Assembly (NCBI GenBank): GCA_001509335.1 | Contig: LGGY01000039.1 | Coordinates: forward strand, 1 to 6,340 | Source: Fidelibacterota bacterium 46_43 | GTDB lineage: Bacteria > Fidelibacterota > Fidelibacteria > Fidelibacterales > Fidelibacteraceae | DNA: 6,340 bases | Direction: 5' to 3' | Shown here: positions 1 through 5,753 of the stretch, one piece after another | Numbering within the stretch: the first letter of the stretch is position 1 | How the letters are laid out: every line of letters starts with the position of its first letter | Made by a program: the position numbers and the translations under genes | The notes under the pieces: generated by a model | What the model saw: only the letters and a program-made list of their open reading frames with translations | Database searches by the model: none | Told to the model about the DNA's origin: nothing

Positions 1-1
1 T

Positions 2-745
2 TATACTGAAATTATTAAATCTATGTTCCCCAATAGTAAAATGCATTTTAAACATTATTTGCAACTCCCGGACTCTCTGGTCAGTGACACCTATTTGTTT
101 ACGGTGGAAGTCCCTGTCGATTCAGTGTTCGGCGAGATACGTCTTACCAACAACGTGTATCAGAAAAAGGTAAAAGTCATCGGTTATCCCCATGTATACG
201 CCACGGCTCCGGAAATGGACGCGACGATAAACAGTACAACCCCGGTTCTTTTTGCCAAATTCAGAGAGACAATTGATAAGGTAAATACGGATTCAGTCTT
301 TTTAAGCCTGAACGGTGTAAATATCAATGCCGATTGCAGTTGGAATACCCGTGAAATCCGCCGGATTGCCGAAACACCCCTGGAACCCGGTGACTATACA
401 GCCGAAGTAAGGGTTCGGAATCTGGCAGGATTTGAAAGTGTGTATACCTGGACATTTACGCTTACATCCACGGCCCTGGATCCGGAAGAATCGCACCCCG
501 GAGCATTCACCCTCCGTGCCTATCCGAATCCTCTGACCGAATCAGCCAATATCCGCCTGGATCTTTTCGATATCCGGGGACGGCATGTAAAAACTCTGGA
601 GGATGGGTTGCACACAGCCGGAATTCATGAAATTCATTGGGATGGAACAGATATGCAGGGACATACCGTCACGAGCGGTGTATACATCGCCCGGCTGACA
701 TCCCCCCAGGGTTACAATACAATCCGGCTTGTCTTTTTAAAATAG
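2..745 (+). CDS. Secreted protein, C-terminal part: CARDB-like + Ig-like + FlgD-like sorting domain (5' partial)
   Basis: The frame is open from base 2 to the TAG at 743-745 with no stop before the first ATG at 23, so this is the 3' end of a longer gene cut by the window edge. Residues below count from that ATG. Residues 28-53 hold a CARDB-like strand pair ending in the E-x-x-x-T-N-N-V signature. Residues 56-147 resemble a bacterial Ig-like repeat (a T-x-P start, a D-S-V-F-L-S-L-N-G-V strand, then an N-L-A-G turn and T-W-T-F-T end). Residues 167-240 resemble the FlgD Ig-like / type IX secretion C-terminal domain: YPNP at 167-170, LFDIRGR at 181-187, then WDGTD and SGVYIARL. In the family this domain carries surface or secreted enzymes, often peptidases, to the cell surface through the outer membrane. 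The catalytic part lies outside the window, so the enzyme is unknown. The sorting domain looks about 10-12 residues short after YPNP. Confidence 0.85.
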   Translation, partial: YTEIIKSMFPNSKMHFKHYLQLPDSLVSDTYLFTVEVPVDSVFGEIRLTNNVYQKKVKVIGYPHVYATAPEMDATINSTTPVLFAKFRETIDKVNTDSVFLSLNGVNINADCSWNTREIRRIAETPLEPGDYTAEVRVRNLAGFESVYTWTFTLTSTALDPEESHPGAFTLRAYPNPLTESANIRLDLFDIRGRHVKTLEDGLHTAGIHEIHWDGTDMQGHTVTSGVYIARLTSPQGYNTIRLVFLK

Positions 746-746
746 T

Positions 747-752
747 GAGGTG
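747..752 (+). promoter_or_regulatory. Shine-Dalgarno site of the CPBP-like gene
   Basis: GAGGTG lies 5 bases before the ATG at 758 and starts one base after the TAG of the preceding gene. It fixes the start at 758 rather than at the overlapping out-of-frame ATG at 750, and it suggests that the two plus-strand genes are co-transcribed. Confidence 0.7.
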
Positions 753-757
753 CCATT

Positions 758-1549
758 ATGGACGAAAAAAAGAAAATCCGTTCTGCTTTGTCTATATTTA
801 TCTTATCCGGGATATCGGTATACCTGGGAAATCTGGGACTTGAAAAGGCCTTATCTCTGGGAAATCCCTGGTATCAAGTGGGAGCCTATATCCTCCTGGC
901 CGGTTTTGGACTTGCTCTTTTCGGGATTTATATGCCATTTCGCATGGCATCACGGTGGGGACTTCCTTATGCTTTCTGGCCGAAAAACAAAAATCCCCTC
1001 CATGTTATCTTTTTTCTTGCTCTTTGGTTTGTACTCATGAACTATGACAATCTGACGATCATCAGAATGATCGGATTGAACTGGAGTACATTTTTTGGAC
1101 ATCTTACCCAAACACTGCTGATTCAGGTAGTTTATTATCCTCTCTTTGCCATGTTACTATTCCCTGCATTCAGAAAAAGGTACGGCCTGTGGTGGTCATT
1201 GTTCATCAACGGAGTATTATTCACAGTATACCACACCCTTTTTCCTGCCATCTTCCCCGAAATTGTCCACAGCTATGCTGCAGGATACCTCTTTATCACC
1301 TTCATCGCCTATATACTTCTCTATATCTGGAGTGAATCCCTGATTCTTGTAATGATTGTTCATCTCTTTTCCAACGCCATATTATTGGCATCGAAAGGTG
1401 TCATCTACGATAGTGAAACATCACCCATAGCCATACCGCTTTTACTGACAGTCGGGACACTTGCAGGCATGATATATGGACTGTTAAGGCAGAAAGATAC
1501 TCCCATCAACCATCCTGACTTTTGGATATCCATTAATCTCAAGGATTAA
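758..1549 (+). CDS. CPBP-fold (Rce1/Abi-like) polytopic membrane protein lacking the catalytic glutamates
   Basis: A 263-residue, very hydrophobic protein with about seven or eight candidate membrane segments (roughly residues 8-28, 40-60, 82-100, 112-134, 145-165, 172-192, 193-212, 225-243). Three blocks match the CPBP intramembrane protease fold. Motif 1, normally EExxxRG followed by a hydrophobic stretch and PALRKR, appears at 126-141 as YYPLFAM, LLF, then PAFRKR. Motif 2 (FxxxH) is at F155-H159. Motif 3 (HxxxN) is at H202-N206 after a typical S-E-S-L-I-L lead-in. Both histidines and the asparagine are kept, but the two glutamates are tyrosines and the arginine is alanine, so proteolysis is unlikely. 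CPBP members process prenylated proteins, bacteriocins or membrane regulators, or act as scaffolds; the role here is unknown. It sits 12 bases downstream of the secreted-protein gene with a good ribosome site. Family assignment is by motif reading and fairly secure; inactivity is inference. Confidence 0.8.
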   Translation: MDEKKKIRSALSIFILSGISVYLGNLGLEKALSLGNPWYQVGAYILLAGFGLALFGIYMPFRMASRWGLPYAFWPKNKNPLHVIFFLALWFVLMNYDNLTIIRMIGLNWSTFFGHLTQTLLIQVVYYPLFAMLLFPAFRKRYGLWWSLFINGVLFTVYHTLFPAIFPEIVHSYAAGYLFITFIAYILLYIWSESLILVMIVHLFSNAILLASKGVIYDSETSPIAIPLLLTVGTLAGMIYGLLRQKDTPINHPDFWISINLKD

Positions 1550-1579
1550 AAAAGGAATTGGATTATTTGAAAGTGAATG

Positions 1580-1603
1580 AACGGGATTTATTTCCTTCCC
1601 GTT
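1580..1603. terminator. Weak hairpin between convergent genes
   Basis: AACGGGA (1580-1586) pairs with TCCCGTT (1597-1603) around a 10-base loop. It sits where the plus-strand CPBP-like gene (stop 1547-1549) meets the minus-strand methyltransferase (stop 1588-1590), overlapping the last codons of the latter. A shared bidirectional terminator is the natural reading, but neither strand has a proper T-run after the stem, so it may only stabilise 3' ends or be chance. Confidence 0.3.
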
Positions 1604-2583
1604 TGCATAAATGCTGTCACATTTTCTTCAGGCACTTCAAGTGGGAGGTCACAACCGGTACTGAGAATATAATTGGGTACGTCCTTCATATCCTCCAGAA
1701 GTTTTTGGACTTCTTTTTGGACACTTTCAGGATGACCGGTCATGATCGTGCCGGTTGGACATACATTACCGATGAGTATCATATCTTCACGGATAATTTT
1801 AGCAGCTTGGGGGAAGTTGACATCCGAATCCAGGCTCAGGGCATCCGCTCCCGAATCATTCAGGGATTCCAGTAAATGTTCAGTATTGCCGCAAATGTGA
1901 TAAACCATTCCCACATCATGCTGATGGCACACATCAATGATTTTCCGGGTATAATCCATTGAGAATTCCCGGAATTGTTCCGGTCCAAGCATCATAGCAC
2001 TGGGTTCGAGGACCGCAATTACGTGGGCGCCGGCTTCTATCATAGCCTGTGTATAGTCTAAAATCTTATCCGTGCACACGGCACACAGGGCATGAAATCC
2101 TTCCGGATCCATCATTGTTTCCATGGCTGCACTTTCAGCACCCATAATGAGTCCAGCCAGGGTATAAGGTCCTGTGACATAAGCACCCCGGATAATATCC
2201 GCGGGAAAATCGCGTTTCATACGTTTGTGAGTTTCCACATAGGACTGGAGTCGTCCATCTTCCAGAATATTTATGCCTTGCAAAAGGGGTAAATCCTGTT
2301 CTTTGTCATATTCAAAATTTACAACTGTCGCTGCTTCATCCGGCGGAAAAAGGGTCTCACGGCCCAGGGCACTGGCTTCCACAGAGAGATCCATAAGGGT
2401 AAAAACCACATCGGGGTGCCATTTCTCCGCAATCCGCTGCATCACCTTCATGTGTTCTCCCGCATTCTGCTGAGCCAGTTTGACCGAAGTCCCAGCAGGT
2501 TTCACAGCAGGAAAACCCAGCAAAGGAGCCAGAATGCGCCGGCCTTCTTTATAATTCACATGGACTTGATCGAGTATGTTCAT
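1588..2583 (-). CDS. MtaA/CmuA-type UroD-fold cobamide methyltransferase with intact zinc site
   Basis: A 331-residue protein of the uroporphyrinogen decarboxylase superfamily, closest in pattern to the methylcobamide:thiol methyltransferases MtaA, MtbA and CmuA. The N-terminal block around F61-LMDLSVEASALG-R75 and the G-P-Y-T-L-A-G block at 138-144 are characteristic. The zinc ligands are visible: H229-x-C231 and C311 (in S-T-G-C-D-L-P), which in the family hold zinc that activates a thiol for methyl transfer to or from the corrinoid. It lacks the RQAGR substrate motif of true heme-pathway HemE. The ATG at 2581-2583 is preceded by AAAAAGGTA about 7 bases upstream on the minus strand. It is the last gene of a three-gene corrinoid module, 85 bases after the stop of the second UroD-fold gene. 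The likely role is methyl transfer between the neighbouring corrinoid protein and an acceptor or donor; whether that is coenzyme M, homocysteine or another compound cannot be read here. Confidence 0.88.
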   Translation of the reverse strand: MNILDQVHVNYKEGRRILAPLLGFPAVKPAGTSVKLAQQNAGEHMKVMQRIAEKWHPDVVFTLMDLSVEASALGRETLFPPDEAATVVNFEYDKEQDLPLLQGINILEDGRLQSYVETHKRMKRDFPADIIRGAYVTGPYTLAGLIMGAESAAMETMMDPEGFHALCAVCTDKILDYTQAMIEAGAHVIAVLEPSAMMLGPEQFREFSMDYTRKIIDVCHQHDVGMVYHICGNTEHLLESLNDSGADALSLDSDVNFPQAAKIIREDMILIGNVCPTGTIMTGHPESVQKEVQKLLEDMKDVPNYILSTGCDLPLEVPEENVTAFMQTGRK

Positions 2584-2617
2584 TTGATACTACCTTTTTT
2601 AAGTTCTTTCCCTATAC

Positions 2618-2650
2618 CTTCATCAAACCGGGCTGAGGTTCAGGATGAAG
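2618..2650. other. Strong hairpin between the two UroD-fold genes
   Basis: CTTCATC (2618-2624) pairs with GATGAAG (2644-2650), and inside it AACC (2626-2629) pairs with GGTT (2637-2640) around a 7-base loop. On the plus strand a T5 run (2651-2655) follows at once, the shape of an intrinsic terminator against antisense or read-in transcription. On the minus strand, the direction of the operon, no T-run follows, so in the mRNA it would be an intercistronic stem that could set transcript stability or the ratio of the two proteins. It fills most of the 85-base gap between stop 2669 and start 2583. Confidence 0.5.
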
Positions 2651-2668
2651 TTTTTCACCTCTTTCTTC

Positions 2669-3697
2669 CTAATAGGACCCTTCTTTCAGGACGGTTTCGA
2701 TCATGGCCAGAACGTTTTCGGTTTTCATATATTCAGTAATTGAATTAGAAGAACCGGCAGCCCATCCTCCGTTTTTACCGGCGATTCGAATATATTTCCG
2801 GGTCAGGTTGCGGATAGTATCTGTGGATGCCCGGGCCAGTTGATCCACGTCGATACCACCACAGAGTGCGATTTTATCGCCGTAGCGATTCTTTAATTCA
2901 CCAATATCCATCGAGATGGGTTCCAGGGGATGAAGTGCCGTCACGCCGCAATCCAGGATATCCTCCATAACATCATACAAAACCCCGTCGGAATGATAGA
3001 TAAAGGGAATATTTCGTGCTGTAGCCAGTTTCCCGATTTTCTTCAGCCAGGGGAAAAAATGTTCCCGAAGGAAATCAGGATCCACCATGAGTCCGGAAGA
3101 ATAGGCAATATCGTCACTATACCACAAAACTTTCACGAAATCCATCTGGGCCATCACTTCAAACATACTGTAAATCACATCTCCAATCCGGCGAAACATT
3201 TCAGCCACCAGATCCGGTTCCTCATACATGAGCATGGAAAAAGTCTCAAAACCCATGGTTTCCCAGACGGAGGTGTAAATATCCCCATACTGGCCAATGA
3301 TTCCCATATCATCAGGAATAAGCTTTCCGGCTTCTTCCAGGCGGCTGTAATTGATATCTTCCCGTTTTGGAAAAGGATAGGCTTCAAAACTCTCCCAATC
3401 CTTCACAAGGCTGTCATGTTCCGACGACCAGGACCTGTCCGTTGATTTGGACTCATCCTCCGCCTTTTTTCGGTTCAATTCAAGGTCTATACGGGGCTGA
3501 ACCTTCAGAAAGTCATACCCCAGGGAACGCATAAATTGAATATCTTCATGGACCGTCACTACCGGTTTCCCGGTGATTTCTCTTTTGATATCCGGATGGA
3601 TTCCCAATTCAATCAGGGGGATGGCATCGGCTTTTTGATTTCTCAGGGTTTTATCCAGACGTTCAAAATCAATTTTTCGAAGATGTTCAAACATCAT
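2669..3697 (-). CDS. UroD-fold methyltransferase-like protein with H-x-D in place of the zinc H-x-C motif
   Basis: A 342-residue member of the uroporphyrinogen decarboxylase-like superfamily, of the kind found beside corrinoid proteins. Fold landmarks are a G-Q-Y-G-D-I block (135-140), the D-D-I-A-Y-S-S-G loop (195-202), the strand end Y-H-S-D-G at 234-238, H-P-L-E-P at 256-260, and A-L-C-G-G-I-D at 277-283. Where MtaA-type enzymes have H-x-C and a later C as zinc ligands, this protein has H235-S-D237 and a serine-rich loop (A-A-G-S-S-N-S, 313-319). The classical zinc site is therefore missing. The RQAGR motif of heme-pathway HemE is absent too. It starts 8 bases after the corrinoid-protein stop; two ATGs (3697 and 3694) are possible, with only a weak GAGA-like ribosome site, so translational coupling is likely. 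Inference: it is the substrate-side methyltransferase that loads the corrinoid protein from an unknown methyl donor. It could instead bind substrate with another metal or none. Confidence 0.85.
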   Translation of the reverse strand: MMFEHLRKIDFERLDKTLRNQKADAIPLIELGIHPDIKREITGKPVVTVHEDIQFMRSLGYDFLKVQPRIDLELNRKKAEDESKSTDRSWSSEHDSLVKDWESFEAYPFPKREDINYSRLEEAGKLIPDDMGIIGQYGDIYTSVWETMGFETFSMLMYEEPDLVAEMFRRIGDVIYSMFEVMAQMDFVKVLWYSDDIAYSSGLMVDPDFLREHFFPWLKKIGKLATARNIPFIYHSDGVLYDVMEDILDCGVTALHPLEPISMDIGELKNRYGDKIALCGGIDVDQLARASTDTIRNLTRKYIRIAGKNGGWAAGSSNSITEYMKTENVLAMIETVLKEGSY

Positions 3698-3705
3698 ATT
3701 CTCTA

Positions 3706-4374
3706 TCAGGCTGACATCAGGTTTTTGGCCAGGGAGACGGCCTGGTTGGCATTCAGAGAATATCCTTCAGCCCCAATTTCATCGGCAAAAGACTGTGTAA
3801 CAGGTGCACCACCGATCATGACTTTATTCTCCAGCCCGTTGGACCGAAGGGACTCGATGACCGTTTTCATATTTTTCATGGTCACAGTGAGCAAAGCGGA
3901 CATACCAATAACCGCTTCCGGATGTTGTCGTGCGGATTCCACAAATTTTGAGACCGGCGTATTAATCCCCAGATCAATCACCTCAAAACCGGCTCCCTCC
4001 AGCATCATACCTACGAGATTTTTTCCGATATCATGCATATCCCCCTGGACGGTTCCTAGGATGACGGTCCCCACACGGACACTTACATCACCTACCAACA
4101 TGGGACGAATCTGATTCAAACCACTTTTCATCGCCTTGGCTGAAAAAAGCATCTCGGGGACGAATATCTCGTTCTTTTCATATTTCTCGCCTACAATTTT
4201 CATCCCGCTGATGAGTCCGTTCGTTAAAATATCCTGAGGAGATATTCCTTTCTCCAGGGCATCTGCCACTTTTTCACGGACACCGGGTTGACCGGATAAA
4301 TCTTTGGGATAACGGGAATCGGCATCAATGTGCCCACGCACCACCAGTTCTTCAATCTGTTTCAATAGCTCCAT
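3706..4374 (-). CDS. Methyltransferase cognate corrinoid (B12-binding) protein
   Basis: A 222-residue corrinoid shuttle protein of the MtaC/MtbC/MttC type. Residues 35-95 form the helical cap domain, with V72-P-E near its middle. Residues 102-220 form the Rossmann-like B12 domain. The binding signature D112-M-H114-D-I-G117 supplies the lower-axial histidine, followed by G-M-S159-A-L161-L-T and G188-G189-A-P, the usual contacts to the cobamide tail. Between the first helix and the cap is an extra segment, R-Y-P-K-D-L-S-G-Q-P-G (21-31), absent from classical MtaC-like proteins. Start ATG 4372-4374 has an AGGAAG site (4379-4384) 4 bases away. It is the first gene of the module and is followed by two UroD-fold proteins. 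In known systems such a protein carries a methyl group on cobalt between two methyltransferases. The identity is secure; the substrate is not known. Confidence 0.93.
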   Translation of the reverse strand: MELLKQIEELVVRGHIDADSRYPKDLSGQPGVREKVADALEKGISPQDILTNGLISGMKIVGEKYEKNEIFVPEMLFSAKAMKSGLNQIRPMLVGDVSVRVGTVILGTVQGDMHDIGKNLVGMMLEGAGFEVIDLGINTPVSKFVESARQHPEAVIGMSALLTVTMKNMKTVIESLRSNGLENKVMIGGAPVTQSFADEIGAEGYSLNANQAVSLAKNLMSA

Positions 4375-4434
4375 ATTCTTCCTTTTCTCATTATATCTTT
4401 TATCACTATAGTTTATAAAGTTAGTTTACAAACT
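4375..4434 (-). promoter_or_regulatory. Candidate promoter and tandem operator-like repeat before the corrinoid module
   Basis: The gap upstream of the corrinoid gene is AT-rich. On the minus strand it contains TATAAT at 4395-4390 and a second -10-like TATAGT at 4410-4405, with a TTGTAA at 4431-4426 that could be a poorly spaced -35. The first box would leave a leader of only about ten bases. Over the presumed promoter lie two 12-base near-copies on the plus strand, AGTTTATAAAGT (4410-4421) and AGTTTACAAACT (4423-4434). They match at 10 of 12 positions with 13-base phasing, and the second has perfect AGTTT/AAACT arms. This looks like a two-site operator, but no regulator gene is in the window. 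No cobalamin riboswitch structure was recognised. Confidence 0.4.
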
Positions 4435-4476
4435 GAAAGAAGAAAATTGCACATGGAATTGGGAATTTATCAGTTG

Positions 4477-4959
4477 TCAGACTTTTTTCAGAAAGAACTG
4501 GAGGGATTCGATCCCTGTGAGTGTCACGATAAGAACGGCTGTACCGGCAATCAGGACGCCCCAGATAACAGCAATCATGAATTTTCGCGGGGGGACACCC
4601 AGGAGGAAGGCTGCCAGGGCGCCGGTATATACACCTGATCCGGGCAGAGGAACTCCGATAAAGAGAGCAAGTCCCCATTCCCCGTATTTCTCCACCTTGT
4701 CATGGATACGTCGCTGTGTCCGGAGGACAATTTTATCATAGAGTCTGCCCATATAGGGGATTTTAATCACAATATCGACAAACCAGTGAAGCATATAGTA
4801 CACGATAGGTGCCAGGAGGACATTGATGAGCATACAGATGAGATAGACTTCAAACCAGGGCATATTCAGTTTTAGAATGCCATAGGGTATACTGGCCCGA
4901 AGTTCGAGAAACGGAAGGAAAGTCACAAGAATCAGTTGCCAAAGGTTGTTCCACATCAT
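4477..4959 (-). CDS. Small multidrug-export family membrane protein (COG2426, Sm_multidrug_ex)
   Basis: A 160-residue membrane protein. The family marks are E19-L-R-A-S-I-P-Y-G near the N-terminus and the re-entrant-like V-P-L-P-G-S-G-V-Y-T-G at 103-113. Predicted hydrophobic segments are about residues 5-18, 35-62, 95-121 and 126-148, with a basic cytoplasmic stretch (79-92) between. The length is normal for the family. The family name is historical: export activity is poorly supported and the physiological role is unknown, although the PLPGSGVYTG loop recalls DedA-type lipid transporters. Its ATG (4957-4959) overlaps the stop of the upstream glycosyltransferase as ATGA, with an AGGAG (4970-4966) 6 bases before the start, so the two are translationally coupled. 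A second ATG directly follows the first. It is followed by a 102-base gap before the corrinoid gene with no clear terminator. Confidence 0.85.
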   Translation of the reverse strand: MMWNNLWQLILVTFLPFLELRASIPYGILKLNMPWFEVYLICMLINVLLAPIVYYMLHWFVDIVIKIPYMGRLYDKIVLRTQRRIHDKVEKYGEWGLALFIGVPLPGSGVYTGALAAFLLGVPPRKFMIAVIWGVLIAGTAVLIVTLTGIESLQFFLKKV

Positions 4960-5645
4960 GAAAATCTCCTGAAAAGTGAGCGGGTAAACATGCTGATAAA
5001 ATGCAGGGTATCCCGGACATGGGCAATACTGCTGTGTCCACCTTTCAAATAAATAGTAGGGATCGGATAGAAATCCACTGGAACTCCGATGTCTGTCAGC
5101 CGGATCACCATTTCCGCTTCAAATACAAATCCTTTACTACCTGAGAATAAGTGATGCAGATACTTACCAGGTATCAGTCTGAAACCGCACTGAACATCCG
5201 GGATTGCCATTCCGGTCCGTCGACTGATAAGAAAACTGGTAATATAATTGCTCAGTTGGCGATGCAAAGGCATATTCTCATCCCTTTGTCGCCTGCCGAT
5301 GATAAAGGTCCCCGGAGCTTCCGTATATTTCACGATCAACCCTGGAATCGCTTCCGGTGGATGCTGTAAATCAGCATCAAGGGTTACAGCAAAGTCCCCT
5401 CCGGCTTCTGAAACAAACTGAAAACCAGACTGGAGCGCCTTTCCCTTTCCTATATTTTTTGGATGGCGAATCAGGTGGACACCTGCCTGGTCTGCAATGT
5501 GCGCGGTATGGTCCTTTGATCCGTCATCCACAACCACGATATGGAAGGAACAACATGCCCTGATCCGCTGAAATAACTCAGGGAGGGTTTTTTCCGCATT
5601 ATAAGCCGGAATGATAATATAGCCGTTGTGTGTGTCAGTATTCAT
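4956..5645 (-). CDS. Family 2 glycosyltransferase (polyprenol-phosphate sugar synthase type)
   Basis: A 229-residue GT-A fold glycosyltransferase. Visible motifs in order are I-I-I-P-A-Y-N (10-16), V-V-V-D-D-G-S (37-43) for nucleotide binding, N-I-G-K-G-K-A (64-70), the metal-binding D90-A-D92-L-Q-H, and D150-V-Q-C-G-F-R156 with F-E-A-E-M (175-179), as in dolichol-phosphate mannose synthase-like enzymes. There is no C-terminal membrane anchor, so it is a soluble or peripheral cytosolic enzyme, with a basic, aromatic C-terminus (F-T-R-S-L-F-R-R-F) that may touch the membrane. It probably moves a sugar from a nucleotide donor to a lipid carrier for envelope glycan or glycoprotein synthesis; donor and acceptor cannot be read. 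The ATG at 5645 has no convincing Shine-Dalgarno site. The gene overlaps the next one by 4 bases. Confidence 0.9.
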   Translation of the reverse strand: MNTDTHNGYIIIPAYNAEKTLPELFQRIRACCSFHIVVVDDGSKDHTAHIADQAGVHLIRHPKNIGKGKALQSGFQFVSEAGGDFAVTLDADLQHPPEAIPGLIVKYTEAPGTFIIGRRQRDENMPLHRQLSNYITSFLISRRTGMAIPDVQCGFRLIPGKYLHHLFSGSKGFVFEAEMVIRLTDIGVPVDFYPIPTIYLKGGHSSIAHVRDTLHFISMFTRSLFRRFS

Positions 5646-5753
5646 ACAAGTACTTTAATATGTTTCAGGTTTACATTGTACAGAGAATCACAATCAGAAC
5701 TCGTATGATGAGTCATGGAAGATCTTCGATAACTACACACGTATCTTCCCTGA
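5646..5753 (-). other. Intergenic region with clustered dyads between sufE and the glycosyltransferase
   Basis: This 108-base gap carries an ATGAGTCAT palindrome (5708-5716), a perfect GAAGATCTTC palindrome (5718-5727), and a longer stem in which GGAAGAT (5717-5723) pairs with ATCTTCC (5743-5749) over a 19-base loop. The last two compete. The long stem follows the sufE stop on the minus strand and could end the sufE transcript, but no T-run follows on that strand. TATTAA (5660-5655) is a weak -10 candidate for the glycosyltransferase. Function is unproven. Confidence 0.3.

Noticed and set aside
2930..3445. A 171-codon plus-strand open frame antisense to the H-x-D UroD gene
   Set aside because: Histidine- and isoleucine-rich composition typical of an antisense frame, no ribosome site, and no domain seen.
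1588..3697. The two UroD-fold genes as heme biosynthesis hemE
   Set aside because: Neither protein has the RQAGR substrate-binding motif, there are two different copies beside a corrinoid protein, and one has the methyltransferase zinc ligands.
3536..4114. A 192-codon plus-strand open frame antisense to the corrinoid protein and the H-x-D UroD gene
   Set aside because: Its translation has no recognisable domain and lies fully opposite two genes with clear family motifs; it is a reading-frame shadow.
4375..4476. Cobalamin riboswitch before the corrinoid gene
   Set aside because: The 102-base AT-rich gap is too short and lacks the conserved B12-box sequence and surrounding stems.
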